Shown: positions 26,730 to 36,362, counted from the stretch's first letter. The stretch is DNA of 64,000 nucleotides from Chitinophaga costaii (GCF_900094705.1 NZ_FMAR01000003.1:388879-452878), one strand, 5' to 3'. Notes: generated from the letters alone by a model not told the origin. Numbers and translations are program-made.

Positions 26730-28166
26730 ATGAACCGGATTCCTGAAACGCAGCGTATGGCCCGTTTTGCGCTTGGGGCGTGCTTTGAAACAATACCCGC
26801 CTCCACGGTAGCGCAATTAAAACTTCATTTGTTAGACAGTATGGCCTCCCTGGTACATTCGCTGGATAAGCCTACCCCGCAGAAGCTGCTACTACAGATA
26901 ACCTCCCTGGGAGAAGATGGGCGCTGCGCCGTACCCATCGTGGGCCATGTGGCTGTAGACCGGGCTGCGCAATTATACACCGGCCTCATACGGTATGTAG
27001 ATTTCACGGATCATTTTATAGCAAAAAATGCCGCCTGCTATCCCAGCGACAATATTGGTGCCTTGCTGGCCGCAGGGCAGGTTACCCATGCCTCCGGGAA
27101 GGAATTCCTGACTGCCATGGCGGTAGCTTATGAAATGCAATGCCGCCTCTGCCAACAACTGCCGGTAATGATGAAGGGATTTGATACTAACATGCTATTG
27201 GGATATGCTGTCACAGCCTCGCTCAGCCGTATGTTTGGACTTTCCGAAATGGAAACTTCCCACGCCATTGCCATGGCCGGCTGCACTTTTAATCCTTTTG
27301 TAACCAGCCTTGCCGGGTATACCCGCGAATGGAAAGGATTTGCCTCCTCGATGGTAAACCTGGGATGCACCAACGTGGTGCTCCAAGCCAAACAAGGTAT
27401 GACCGGTCCCCTCTCGCTATTTGAAGGCCCCATGGGACTGGAGGAGATCTTTGGCATGTCTTGCGCATTTAACTGGCAGGAGGAAAATTATAATTTAATT
27501 CCCCGCTGCGTACTCAAAAGTTATAATACCGAAGTACATACACAATCTGCTATAGAAACGGTTTTGGAGTTGCAACAACTGCACGATTTTGCGATAGACG
27601 ATATAGAAGAAATAGAGATCACTACGTTTATGATGGCTTATCACCTGGTGGGCGGTGGCAAATATGGGGATCGCAGTAAAGTCTTTGATAAAGAACAGGC
27701 TAGTCATAGTTTGCCCTATGTGGTAGCAGTGGCGTTGCTAGATGGGCAACTGTACCCGGAGCAACTGAGCCATGAACGCATAAATCGTAAAGACGTACAA
27801 TCCTTGCTGAAAAAAGTGAAAGTAGCTACGGCCTTTCCCGTAAGAACCCCGCGTAAAATCGCTGCCCGGTTAGATCCCTTCACAAAATTGTATCCCGGCC
27901 TGCTGCCCGCCAGGGTAGACCTGCAGTTAAAAGATGGCCGCACATTGTCGCTAAAGAAAGATGATTACAATGGCTTCCACTCCCGTCCCCTGCAATGGAA
28001 TGACGTGGAAAAAAAATTTAAACGACTCACTGAAAATATTATAGACGATGAAGTGCGCACCCATATCACGGAAGTAATTGCTGACCTGGAAAACTGGAGG
28101 ATAGGTGATTTGATGGAGATAGTAGCTGCCATTACTATTCCGGAAAGTAGGCCTGTGTTGTCTTGA
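26730..28166 (+). CDS. MmgE/PrpD family protein
   Basis: A 478-residue protein with the all-helical MmgE/PrpD fold: LKLHLLDSMASLVHSL near the N-terminus, the ITDHFIAK-like FTDHFIAKNAACYPSDN, and HAIAMAGCTFNPFVTSLAG. PrpD is 2-methylcitrate dehydratase; related proteins act on aconitate-like or other acids. No prpB, prpC or acetyl-CoA partner is near, so 2-methylcitrate dehydration cannot be assumed. It is the only + strand gene between two halves of the ligase-associated repair set. TAATTTGC at 26710 is a weak promoter element. Confidence 0.88.
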   Translation: MNRIPETQRMARFALGACFETIPASTVAQLKLHLLDSMASLVHSLDKPTPQKLLLQITSLGEDGRCAVPIVGHVAVDRAAQLYTGLIRYVDFTDHFIAKNAACYPSDNIGALLAAGQVTHASGKEFLTAMAVAYEMQCRLCQQLPVMMKGFDTNMLLGYAVTASLSRMFGLSEMETSHAIAMAGCTFNPFVTSLAGYTREWKGFASSMVNLGCTNVVLQAKQGMTGPLSLFEGPMGLEEIFGMSCAFNWQEENYNLIPRCVLKSYNTEVHTQSAIETVLELQQLHDFAIDDIEEIEITTFMMAYHLVGGGKYGDRSKVFDKEQASHSLPYVVAVALLDGQLYPEQLSHERINRKDVQSLLKKVKVATAFPVRTPRKIAARLDPFTKLYPGLLPARVDLQLKDGRTLSLKKDDYNGFHSRPLQWNDVEKKFKRLTENIIDDEVRTHITEVIADLENWRIGDLMEIVAAITIPESRPVLS

Positions 28167-28225
28167 ATAGACGTTTAGCCGCCCTTATATGACCATCAAT
28201 TTGTGAGTTATCCTTACCGCCTGAA

Positions 28226-28331
28226 TAATTTTGTAACTTAGAAGATGCTTAAGACTGCATTTACAAGTCCGTTGGAATGGCTTGCAGACAACAGATACTA
28301 TCTGAAAATGCCTATGCTGTTGGAAAAATGA
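28226..28331 (+). CDS. Possible 28-residue small protein with promoter box
   Basis: An open frame from the ATG at 28245 to 28331 encodes 28 residues (MLKTAFTSPLEWLADNRYYL, then KMPMLLEK). A perfect -7 box TAATTTTG lies at 28226-28233, 11 bp before the start. A GGTGTT/AACACC hairpin follows at 28345-28361 but lacks a T tract. The -33 TTTG is 22 nt upstream of the -7 box, too far for confidence. I do not recognise the peptide. It could be a small protein, a short regulatory RNA or chance. Confidence 0.25.
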
Positions 28332-28393
28332 TTAACAAAAATTAGGTGTTTATGTAACACCGCCCACTGACCAAAAGCCGCAAGGAGGCAGAT

Positions 28394-29467
28394 TTATCCT
28401 ATTTCATTTAGCGTAACGCTATTGTCCTGCACGCGCAATTGATGCAGTACACCGCATTTCAAGGCATAATTATTTTTTTGATGGCCTACCGGAAAATTAA
28501 AACATACCGGGTAGCGGAAGTTCTTCACCTTTTCGAATACGATGTCGTAGAGTGTGCGGCCAAATTCTTCTCCGGGATCGTCGGGTTTTAGCCGGTTAAA
28601 ACCGCAGAGCACCAGGCCGGCCAGGTTGTCGAGTTTTTTGGCCCGCTGCAGGCTATTAAACAGGCGATCCAGGCTGTAGAGGTATTCGCCCACTTCTTCT
28701 AGGAAAAGAATTTTACCGTTGGTATTTATCTCCGATTGGGTACCTATTACGCTTTGCAGCATGGTAAGGTTGCCCCCAATCAGCGCGCCACTGGCATTGC
28801 CGGGCCGGTTATTGGGGTCTGGTACTACGCTGTAGTGCATGGGCACACCGGTGAGCGCTTGGCGGATAGATAAGATGGTTTGCTGCACCTCTGGCGCAGC
28901 TGCCCCAAAATCGTCGGGGAAGCTGTTGCACATTTTCGAATGAAGGGAAGCAATGCCGGTATGCCGGTGAATATGGCAATGCAATACGGTAATATCGCTG
29001 AAGCCAATGACCCATTTCGGGTACTGGCGAAACTTGCTGAAATCCAGCCTATCTACAATCCGGGCTGCTCCATAGCCGCCCCGCCCACACATAATGGCTT
29101 TTATTTCCGGATCGTCCAGCATGGCTTGCAGATCGGTGTAGCGGGCCTGGTCGGTACCGCCAAAGGAATGATCGCGGGCGTTTACCGTGCTACCCACCCG
29201 GATACGAAAGCCCCATGCCTGTAGCAGCTTTACCGCAGGCTGTATATCTGCCCGGCTGATATAACCCGCCGGGCAGGTGATGCCAATAAGATCGCCGGGC
29301 TGCAAATAAGGAGGAATAATGCCTGCGGCCAATACGGTGCTGGAAAGCTGGCTGGTGGAAAGGTCTTGTTGCAGGGAAATTTTGTTTGCAGCCTTTGCCA
29401 GTGGTCCCCACAACGGCAGGCTCAGACCCGCTCCGAATATGCCCGTTAAAAAATGCTTGCGGTTCAT
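28394..29467 (-). CDS. Exported LD-carboxypeptidase (S66 family)
   Basis: A 357-residue serine peptidase of family S66, which removes the terminal D-amino acid from the tetrapeptide of peptidoglycan during recycling. The leader (MNRKHFLTGIFGAGLSLPLW, then GPLAKAA) indicates export. The family segments are present: PGDLIGITCPAGYISRAD, MCGRGGYGAARIVDRLDF with the nucleophile-region Gly-rich turn, IGFSDITVLH, and the late catalytic Glu/His region (LFLEEVGEYLYSLDR and CFNFPVGHQKNN). It appears monocistronic. Confidence 0.92.
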   Translation of the reverse strand: MNRKHFLTGIFGAGLSLPLWGPLAKAANKISLQQDLSTSQLSSTVLAAGIIPPYLQPGDLIGITCPAGYISRADIQPAVKLLQAWGFRIRVGSTVNARDHSFGGTDQARYTDLQAMLDDPEIKAIMCGRGGYGAARIVDRLDFSKFRQYPKWVIGFSDITVLHCHIHRHTGIASLHSKMCNSFPDDFGAAAPEVQQTILSIRQALTGVPMHYSVVPDPNNRPGNASGALIGGNLTMLQSVIGTQSEINTNGKILFLEEVGEYLYSLDRLFNSLQRAKKLDNLAGLVLCGFNRLKPDDPGEEFGRTLYDIVFEKVKNFRYPVCFNFPVGHQKNNYALKCGVLHQLRVQDNSVTLNEIG

Positions 29468-29668
29468 GCAGCGATTATATTTGGTATAACGGTGTCAAAG
29501 TAGGCACTTCGCTGCACAAAATCAAGGCCCATTATCCTGGCATGCGGTGAACAGTAGGGGCATATCATAATTTTGTGCCAACTCATGGCCCCTACCTGCC
29601 GGCCGCTTAGGGGGCGAACGCTGATAAGGCCCAGTGGCTGGAAGTTATATATAGTTAGGAGTGCTAAC

Positions 29669-29705
29669 AAAAATACCCGTTGCTTTTATAGCAACGGGTA
29701 TTTTT
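29669..29705 (-). terminator. Intrinsic terminator after the 29733 outer-membrane gene
   Basis: A 15-bp perfect stem, AAAAATACCCGTTGC (29669-29683) with GCAACGGGTATTTTT (29691-29705). It is placed to end minus-strand transcription coming from 30.4 kb; the stem itself gives A/T tracts on both sides. Confidence 0.83.
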
Positions 29706-29732
29706 GTAAAGTAGGTTGTGATACGCAAAAAA

Positions 29733-30413
29733 TCAGCGGCGGTAATGTACATGGGCGCGTTTGCGCTGGTAGGTGGGCGCTCCGAAATTATATTCTACCC
29801 CAAAGCCAAAAATGCCCTTTATGTTGGCTACTACGCCGGGGTTGTTATTCACTTGATAAGAAAAGCGAACTCCCAGCGAGGCGAGTGCAATGGGGAATCG
29901 CATACCTGCATCGAACACCGGGCCACGTGCGCGGATGTCTTCTTTCAGGTATCCATAACCATAATACTCATCCTGAACAGCCACTTTAGCCTGGGAGATG
30001 TGCCAGCCATACCCTGCCCCTACGAAGAAGCCCCATTTCTTGTAAGCCTCTCTGGTGGCGGCATTGCCAAAGTTGTATTCCAGCAGTAGGGGCGCGTCCA
30101 GCATAAAAGCTGCCTGGTTATCGTCGCCATTGATCACATAGAGGTCTTCGGCACTGATGCTAAAACCGGCAGACAAATGTGTACCGATAGAAAATGACGA
30201 AGAAGGAGAGAGGATGGCGAAATTAAAACGGGGGGAATAGGTAAAGCCAAAACCGGTGTAATCCGTGGCGGCACTGTAATCGTCCATGATGCCGCCGAAG
30301 CCGGTGAAACCAATGGAGTGGGAAAACAATTCACGGCCGGTCTTGTCTTGTGAAAATGCCCGCAAACAAAATAAGGACAGGCATAGGAAGGCTACTAAAA
30401 AACGTTTGTACAT
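29733..30413 (-). CDS. Predicted outer-membrane protein with small beta-barrel
   Basis: A 226-residue protein with a signal peptide (MYKRFLVAFLCLSLFCLRAF, SQ). Glycine- and aromatic-rich alternating strands follow (GFFVGAGYGWHIS, FDAGMRFPIALASLGVRF), the pattern of OmpW/PorT-like barrels. The C-terminus is unusual: a short basic tail (APTYQRKRAHVHYRR) where most barrels end in an aromatic strand. Monocistronic with its own terminator. Function unknown. Confidence 0.68.
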   Translation of the reverse strand: MYKRFLVAFLCLSLFCLRAFSQDKTGRELFSHSIGFTGFGGIMDDYSAATDYTGFGFTYSPRFNFAILSPSSSFSIGTHLSAGFSISAEDLYVINGDDNQAAFMLDAPLLLEYNFGNAATREAYKKWGFFVGAGYGWHISQAKVAVQDEYYGYGYLKEDIRARGPVFDAGMRFPIALASLGVRFSYQVNNNPGVVANIKGIFGFGVEYNFGAPTYQRKRAHVHYRR

Positions 30414-30461
30414 AGGTTTAAATTAGGTTTGAGTAGCAAAATAGCTATAAACCTTTATTAT

Positions 30462-32057
30462 TTAAGATCGGTATTGGGCGAGTAGTTGTTTTAAATCGTC
30501 GAGGGTGTTGATTTCATCTACGGGTTTATCTTTCCGCCAGCGGAGGATGCGGGGAAACCGTAAGGCTATGCCGGATTTGTGACGGTTGGAGGCGGCAATA
30601 CCTTCAAAAGCAATCTCGAAAACCTGTTCCGCTTTCACGGTGCGCACGGGGCCAAATTTTTCGACCGCATGGGTCTTCACCCATCGGTCTACTTCATTGA
30701 TCTCTTTGTCGGTGAGGCCGGAATATGCTTTGGCAAAGGGTACCAGTTTGTCGCCATCCTTTACGGCAAAGGTATAATCGGTGTAGAGATTAGACCGCCG
30801 GCCATGGCCTTTCTGGGCGTAGATCATCACGGCGTCTATCTGAAAAGGGGCTATCTTCCATTTCCACCAGTCTCCCCGCTTACGGCCCACCTGGTAGGTG
30901 GATCCGGCCCGTTTCAACATGAGGCCTTCGCTGCCGTTATTGCGTGCATCCTCGCGGTAAGCGGTGAGTTGATCCCAGTCATTAAATTTGATCAGGGGTG
31001 AAAGGCGAAGTATGGGCAGGGATAGTGTTTCTACCAAGGTAACCAGCGCGGCCCGGCGTAGGGTAAGCGGCTGCTGGCGCAGGTCCTGGCCCTGCCATTC
31101 CAGCAGGTCGTAACTGAGCAGCACCACCGGGGCTTCTTGTAGTTGTTTCTTCGTTACGTTTTTACGGCCAATGCGGGTTTGCAGCGCCGCAAACGGCAGG
31201 GGGGCATCATTTTGCCAGGTAAGGATTTCCCCGTCTATCACCGTACCATCCGGCAGGGCCGACGCCAGGGGAGCAAATTCGGGGAACTTCTCCGTGAGCA
31301 GTTCCTCGCCCCGGCTCCATACAAATAGTTGCCCTGCGCGTTTAATGAGCTGCCCTCTTATGCCATCCCATTTCCATTCAGCCTGCCATTCGGAGGGCTG
31401 CCCCAGGGCCTCCGGTGCGGTTTCCAGCGGATAGGCCAGGAAAAAAGGATAGGGCCGGGAAACAGGTGCCTGGCCTTCCTCTGCATGCAGTAGTGTTTCC
31501 AGGGTAATGGTGCGTGGGTTCCATTCGCCACTGATCAGGTGGGAAATGGTGGGTGCAGGAATGGTGTAGGTTTTGGACAGCGCATTTACCATCATCCGTT
31601 GCGATACGCCAATGCGGAAACCGCCGGTAATGAGTTTATTGAATACAAATTTCTCGGCGCTGTCCATTTGATCCCATGCCTGTAACACAAATTGCTGCTT
31701 CACCGCCTCATCGGCTTTTTCCAACTGGCTGAGTAAGTCCAGCCAGTAATGCAATGGCCGTGGATCGGCCTGAATAGAAGGTGCAGGCAGTAGCAGGGCA
31801 ATTGTTTCGGCCAGGTCGCCCACGGTGTGGTAACATTCTTCAAAGAGCCATGGTGCCAGGCCAGTAAGCTGTATACACCAGTTTTTGAGTTGGGCAGCAT
31901 TTACGGTGCGTTTAGGGCGGCGTCCAGTGAACAGGGCCAGCACCCAAGGCTTATCCCGCTCATCGGCATGGGCAAAGTAATGGCTGAGGGCCTCCAGTTT
32001 TTCGGTGGTTTTGGTGCTGTTGCTTATTATCCTGACCAATGCTACGAAGTCTGTCAT
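30462..32057 (-). CDS. ATP-dependent DNA ligase (ligase-associated repair system)
   Basis: A 531-residue ligase. The catalytic Lys229 lies in the nucleotidyl-transfer motif EWKWDGIRG; later motifs include DGEILTW, EGLMLKR and WWKWKIAPF. The N-terminal about 200 residues form the DNA-binding domain (FNKLITGGFRIGVSQRMM). This class occurs with the SNM1-like exonuclease, Lhr-like helicase and PdeM. It follows the exonuclease gene by 55 bp in the same direction. Its partners PdeM and helicase lie 3.8 kb further along, split off by three other genes. Confidence 0.95.
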   Translation of the reverse strand: MTDFVALVRIISNSTKTTEKLEALSHYFAHADERDKPWVLALFTGRRPKRTVNAAQLKNWCIQLTGLAPWLFEECYHTVGDLAETIALLLPAPSIQADPRPLHYWLDLLSQLEKADEAVKQQFVLQAWDQMDSAEKFVFNKLITGGFRIGVSQRMMVNALSKTYTIPAPTISHLISGEWNPRTITLETLLHAEEGQAPVSRPYPFFLAYPLETAPEALGQPSEWQAEWKWDGIRGQLIKRAGQLFVWSRGEELLTEKFPEFAPLASALPDGTVIDGEILTWQNDAPLPFAALQTRIGRKNVTKKQLQEAPVVLLSYDLLEWQGQDLRQQPLTLRRAALVTLVETLSLPILRLSPLIKFNDWDQLTAYREDARNNGSEGLMLKRAGSTYQVGRKRGDWWKWKIAPFQIDAVMIYAQKGHGRRSNLYTDYTFAVKDGDKLVPFAKAYSGLTDKEINEVDRWVKTHAVEKFGPVRTVKAEQVFEIAFEGIAASNRHKSGIALRFPRILRWRKDKPVDEINTLDDLKQLLAQYRS

Positions 32058-32112
32058 GCAATTTGCGTTTATGCGTTTGCGTTAGTATTCCGTTTTAGGT
32101 GCCAGCGGGTGT

Positions 32113-33150
32113 TCACGCCCCGTTACCAGCTACGGTGTGATTGGTGTCTGGCTCGTTGCCGGTATCTTCTTCCTCATCGCCGAAGGCAGTTTTGATCTCG
32201 GCGGCATCCAGCCCGCCTTGTTCCGTAAGGTAGCGGGCAAATACGCTGCTAAAGCCATGTGTTACGTACACGCGTTGTGCACCGGTAGCTTTCACGGCCT
32301 GCAGTAATCCTTCCCAATCTGCATGGTCGGAGAGGACAAAGCCTGCGTCTGCATTGCGCCGGCGCATATTTCCGCGCACCTGCATCCAACCGCTGCACAC
32401 GCCCAGGGAGTAGGGGGTAAAGCGGCGCATCCAGGATGAGCCTACGGCGCTGGGAGGGCAGATGATCACGGCATTGGCAAAAGCTTCTTTGGGTGTTTGT
32501 GGTGTAATGCGTTCCACCGCGGGCAGGGGCCAGCCGGCATCCCGGACCACCTGTTCGGTAATGGCAATGGCCCCATGCACCAGGAAGCGCCCTGTTACGT
32601 GGCGCAGGTTGTAGAGCAGGCGCTGCGCCTTGCCCAGGCTATAGGCAGAGAGTACGCTAGCCTTGCCCGCAGCCTGGTTGTCCTGTATCCACTGCTGTAT
32701 GCCTGCAAACACGGTGGTCTGCGGCTGCCAGCGGTAAATGGGCAGGCCAAAGGTAGATTCTGTAATAAAAGTGTGGCAGGTTACTGGCTCAAATGGGGTG
32801 GAAAGGCCATCGTGTTCCACTTTATAATCTCCACTCACCACCCATACCTCTCCTGCCAGTGCAATGCGTACCTGGGCCGAGCCTATCATGTGTCCTGCCG
32901 GGTGAAAGGATACCTGCACGCTATTGAAATACACACTTTCCCCATAAGGCAATCCCTGTACCTGAAGGTCTGCCCCCAGTCGCAGTTTCAACAGGGGTAC
33001 GCTGTATTCCTGGCAAAGGTATTTACGGCTACCCCAGCGGGCGTGGTCGGAGTGGGCATGGGTGATCACCGCCCGCTCTACCGGCAGCCAGGGGTCTATG
33101 TAAAAATCGCCTGCCGGGCAGTAAATGCCCTTGTCTGTGAATTGCAACAT
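32113..33150 (-). CDS. Ligase-associated DNA damage response exonuclease (SNM1-like)
   Basis: A 345-residue metallo-beta-lactamase/beta-CASP nuclease. The zinc motif HAHSDH lies at residues 31-36. It is followed by FHPAGHMIGSAQV, SGDYK and the late YVTHGFSSVFARYL. These proteins digest DNA ends in the ligase-associated repair set. The gene is first in a two-gene unit with the DNA ligase. Confidence 0.93.
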   Translation of the reverse strand: MLQFTDKGIYCPAGDFYIDPWLPVERAVITHAHSDHARWGSRKYLCQEYSVPLLKLRLGADLQVQGLPYGESVYFNSVQVSFHPAGHMIGSAQVRIALAGEVWVVSGDYKVEHDGLSTPFEPVTCHTFITESTFGLPIYRWQPQTTVFAGIQQWIQDNQAAGKASVLSAYSLGKAQRLLYNLRHVTGRFLVHGAIAITEQVVRDAGWPLPAVERITPQTPKEAFANAVIICPPSAVGSSWMRRFTPYSLGVCSGWMQVRGNMRRRNADAGFVLSDHADWEGLLQAVKATGAQRVYVTHGFSSVFARYLTEQGGLDAAEIKTAFGDEEEDTGNEPDTNHTVAGNGA

Positions 33151-33220
33151 GAAAACACATTTTCAATGAAAGATCTTCCATACCGGGGTGGCACTATGAC
33201 CACCAGTAAAGTACACACAT

Positions 33221-33247
33221 AAAAAATGCCGGACATTTGCCCGGCAT
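33221..33247 (-). terminator. Intrinsic terminator after the 33273 lipoprotein gene
   Basis: On the minus strand ATGCCGG (33247-33241) pairs with CCGGCAT (33232-33226), followed by TTTTT (33225-33221). Confidence 0.75.
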
Positions 33248-33272
33248 CTTTATCTGGTTATTTTAAGAAAGA

Positions 33273-34589
33273 TTATTGATTGGCGCTTACCCGCAGATCT
33301 GCGGTACTATCGCTTTTCTGGATGATATAAATGTTCTTGTTTTCAAAATAAGCAGGAACGGCCTCACCCTCCTGCGCGTATACTGGCTGAAAATTGTAGT
33401 TGGTATAAAGTTTCCGGCTGTTGTTAACATCGCGGGTAAAATACACTCCATCGTTTTGTAGCAACTGGGCAAAATAGTAGGTTAGTTCAAAGCCCTTAAA
33501 CACCATGTCGGATGGTCGGGCCTTATACACACGGCGGAAGTAGTCGTTTATGTAGCGGCTGAACACATCGTTTTTTTCATTGAAATAGGGGGTGGAATAA
33601 TATACCTGTAAGCCTTTGAATTCCGGCTCTTTGAACTTCATGACATCCCAGGTGGGCATCCCAAAAATGTGGAGGGGAAAATTGGGAGCCTGCACGGCCA
33701 GTTTGCGTACCACAGCCTTGGCGCCAGCTTCGTCCAGTGCAGTAACGATGCATACGTTGGGGCGGTCGGTGAGCAGGTAATTGGCCATTTGCTGGTCGGT
33801 GATATTATTATCAAACACCACATCGCGGATGCGTGATTTTTTATCATAGTCCATATTGTTATAGGCCGTTTTAAAATCTTCTGCCAGCTTCTTTTCCAAA
33901 GGGCTGTTGCGATGAAACAGCAGGATGTTGCGGGTAGAAAATCCTTTCTGGGCAAAGTTTTGGAGGGCTTCGCAGTGAGTACGCAGGGTACTGTTGGCCA
34001 GCAGCAGGAAGGGGTTGTTGTTAATACCCGCATCGTTCGGGTAGGTGGCAGATACCAGGTTGATCTCCTTATTGCGGGCAAATTCGCTCAGGTCTTTCAG
34101 TTCCACCGCATTGAGGGAACCCATGATCAGGTCCATAGAATCCAGCGCCCCGCTACTGATCAATGTAGGAATATTCTGGCGGGATTTATTATCGTACACG
34201 AATAATTTCACATTTATGCCTTGCTGTTGCAGGGTATCTGCGGCCAGCTGCACGCCTTCATAAAATTCCAGTCCTGGCAGTGCAAAGCGGGGCAGGCTGC
34301 GGCCGGGGGGAAGGTCGCTGGCGCCGGCAAAGGCGGAGTCCAGGTAGAAAGGGGCAAATACAGCGATATTATAAGCAGCTTTCTTTTTCTCGCGGGCAAA
34401 AGCCGGCACATTAAAAGGCGCTTTAGTAATTGTTTTTTTTGTTTCGGTTTTGGCCGGTGCAGGTTTTGCGGCGGGCATCGTACTCACGGAAGTACTCGTG
34501 GTAACAGGTTTGGTGGAGGAACAGGCGTACACAAATGCCGCAAGCGCCATGCCTGCAAGGAGCAGCCTTACATTTTTTATTTGAATCAT
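33273..34589 (-). CDS. Lipoprotein with type-1 periplasmic-binding fold
   Basis: A 438-residue lipoprotein; acylated Cys23 in the lipobox FVYAC is followed by SSTKPVTTSTS and a Pro/Ala/Lys/Thr-rich linker. From residue about 60 it resembles the ligand-binding region of branched-chain-amino-acid or ANF-type binding proteins (YNIAVFAPFYLDSAF, EFYEGVQLAADTLQQ, GINVKLFVYDNKS). Bacteroidota have such proteins with LysM domains; no LysM is visible here. No permease or ATPase is next to it, so it may work as a sensor or envelope factor rather than as a transporter subunit. Confidence 0.78.
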   Translation of the reverse strand: MIQIKNVRLLLAGMALAAFVYACSSTKPVTTSTSVSTMPAAKPAPAKTETKKTITKAPFNVPAFAREKKKAAYNIAVFAPFYLDSAFAGASDLPPGRSLPRFALPGLEFYEGVQLAADTLQQQGINVKLFVYDNKSRQNIPTLISSGALDSMDLIMGSLNAVELKDLSEFARNKEINLVSATYPNDAGINNNPFLLLANSTLRTHCEALQNFAQKGFSTRNILLFHRNSPLEKKLAEDFKTAYNNMDYDKKSRIRDVVFDNNITDQQMANYLLTDRPNVCIVTALDEAGAKAVVRKLAVQAPNFPLHIFGMPTWDVMKFKEPEFKGLQVYYSTPYFNEKNDVFSRYINDYFRRVYKARPSDMVFKGFELTYYFAQLLQNDGVYFTRDVNNSRKLYTNYNFQPVYAQEGEAVPAYFENKNIYIIQKSDSTADLRVSANQ

Positions 34590-34632
34590 AGTATTGCTTA
34601 AAGTGCAAAAATCGTACTCGAATAAAATGCTT

Positions 34633-34704
34633 CAAGGTACAAGCAGTCATGCAGTTTTTTTTTGGATTACCGCACCTACCTTGTACCTGTCACCATGTAC
34701 CTTG
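34633..34704. repeat. Iterated GTACCTTG/CAAGGTAC intergenic repeat
   Basis: CAAGGTAC (34633-34640) with overlapping GGTACAAG (34636-34643) is answered by CTTGTACC (34680-34687) and GTACCTTG (34697-34704) in inverted order. The intervening sequence contains nine Ts. It may fold as a hairpin after guaA. Confidence 0.45.
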
Positions 34705-34716
34705 CACATAAAAAAA

Positions 34717-36255
34717 TTATTCCCACTCTATGGTGGCCGGCGGTTTGGAACTGATATCGTACACCACGCGGTTAATGCCCCGAACGCGGTTAATGATCTC
34801 GTTGGATACCTTGGCCAGAAACTCGTAGGGCAGGTGGGCCCAGTCGGCGGTCATACCATCGGTACTGGTTACGGCGCGCAGTGCTACGGTAAATTCGTAC
34901 GTTCTTTCGTCGCCCATTACGCCCACGCTCTGCACGGGTAGTAAGATGGTGCCGGCCTGCCATACTTTATCGTAGAGCTGATCTTCTTTCAATGCTTCCT
35001 GGTAAATGGCATCGGCTTCCTGCAACATTTTAACCTTGTCTGCCGTGATGGCGCCCAGTATGCGGATGGCCAGGCCGGGACCAGGGAAGGGATGACGTCC
35101 CAGGAATGTTTCTGAAATGCCAATCTCGCGGCCTACGCGGCGTACCTCGTCTTTGAAGAGGAAGCGCAGCGGTTCTACCAATCCCATATTCATTTTCTCC
35201 GGCAGGCCGCCCACGTTGTGGTGCGACTTGATCGTGGCGCTAGGCCCGTTTACCGAAACGGATTCTATCACGTCGGGGTAAATGGTGCCCTGGCCTAAGA
35301 AGGCAATGTTTTGAAGCTGTGCAGCTTCCGATGTAAATACGTCAATAAACAGGCCGCCGATGATTTTGCGTTTTTGTTCGGGATCGGAAACGCCGTCCAG
35401 TTTGCCGTAAAAAAGGTCTTTTGCATTCACCCCTTTTACGTTCAGGCCCATGTGTTTGTAAGATTCCAGCACCAGTTCAAATTCATCCTTGCGCAGCAGG
35501 CCATTGTCTACAAAAATGCAATAGAGGTTACTGCCAATGGCTTTATGAATTAGCTCTGCCGCCACCGTAGAGTCTACGCCGCCGCTCAGGGCCATGATCA
35601 CTTTTTTATCGCCCACCTGTGCTTTAATGCGGGCAATGGTTTCTTCCACAAATGCCGCCGGTGTCCAATCTTGGCGCAGGCCGCAGATGTGTACGAGGAA
35701 ATTGCGCAGGATAATTTTCCCTTCTACAGAATGGGTTACTTCCGGGTGAAACTGAATGCCGAGGATAGGGTGGGCCGCCAGTGTGTTGCTTTGGAAAGCC
35801 GCCACGGGAATATTGTCTGTTACCGCGATGATTTCAAAACCATCCGGTATTTTTTTAATGGTATCGGAATGGCTCATCCATACCTGGCTGCGGGGACTGA
35901 TGTCGTATAATAATTTTGCAGCTTTATTGGTGTGTGCTATAAAGGCACGGCCATATTCGCGCACATTGCTTTTCCCTACTTCTCCGCCGTAATTGCGGGC
36001 CATGAGCTGGGCACCGTAACATACGCCGAGTACCGGTACCTGGGCCGCCATGGCGGCTATGTCTACATCGGGTGCGCCCGCGTCGTTTACGGAAAAAGGA
36101 CTGCCGGAAAGAATAATGCCCTTGATCGAAGGGTCCCACCGGATGGGTTTCTGGCATGGCTGGATTTCGCAGTAGATATTTAGCTCCCTAACACAGCGTG
36201 CAATTAATTGGGTGTATTGGGAGCCAAAGTCGAGAATAATGATCTTTTCTGTCAT
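34717..36255 (-). CDS. guaA: GMP synthase (glutamine-hydrolysing)
   Basis: A 512-residue GMP synthase converting XMP to GMP. The N-terminal class I glutamine amidotransferase has its nucleophile Cys79 in [10 protein letters not shown] and the matching FHPEVTHS. The ATP-pyrophosphatase PP-loop ALSGGVDST follows near residue 220, and the C-terminal dimerisation part contains [14 protein letters not shown]. The start at 36255 is fixed by the usual beginning [21 protein letters not shown] perfect promoter lies only 8 bp upstream, so the mRNA is probably almost leaderless. Confidence 0.97.
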   Translation of the reverse strand: MTEKIIILDFGSQYTQLIARCVRELNIYCEIQPCQKPIRWDPSIKGIILSGSPFSVNDAGAPDVDIAAMAAQVPVLGVCYGAQLMARNYGGEVGKSNVREYGRAFIAHTNKAAKLLYDISPRSQVWMSHSDTIKKIPDGFEIIAVTDNIPVAAFQSNTLAAHPILGIQFHPEVTHSVEGKIILRNFLVHICGLRQDWTPAAFVEETIARIKAQVGDKKVIMALSGGVDSTVAAELIHKAIGSNLYCIFVDNGLLRKDEFELVLESYKHMGLNVKGVNAKDLFYGKLDGVSDPEQKRKIIGGLFIDVFTSEAAQLQNIAFLGQGTIYPDVIESVSVNGPSATIKSHHNVGGLPEKMNMGLVEPLRFLFKDEVRRVGREIGISETFLGRHPFPGPGLAIRILGAITADKVKMLQEADAIYQEALKEDQLYDKVWQAGTILLPVQSVGVMGDERTYEFTVALRAVTSTDGMTADWAHLPYEFLAKVSNEIINRVRGINRVVYDISSKPPATIEWE

Positions 36256-36262
36256 GGTGGTG

Positions 36263-36293
36263 CAAAGATAAGTGGAAAACTACCACGGCCAAA
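36263..36293 (-). promoter_or_regulatory. Promoter of guaA, consensus match with near-zero leader
   Basis: On the minus strand: TTTG (36293-36290), 19 nt, TATCTTTG (36270-36263). Both boxes and spacing are perfect. The start codon begins at 36255, so transcription would start 2-5 nt before the ATG. Confidence 0.78.
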
Positions 36294-36332
36294 GGCCCGA
36301 TCAAAAGGGTGTAAAAATCAGGACACTGGCCT

Positions 36333-36362
36333 TTTGATAATTAAAACAAATTCCTACCTTTC
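36333..36362 (+). promoter_or_regulatory. Candidate promoter of the GIN-domain gene
   Basis: TTTG (36333-36336), 18 nt, TACCTTTC (36355-36362), one base off TAnnTTTG. The expected leader is about 20 nt. Confidence 0.5.

Noticed and set aside
32497..33222. A 241-codon + strand frame opposite the exonuclease gene
   Set aside because: The exonuclease frame has the zinc motif and family sequence; the opposite frame does not resemble a protein.
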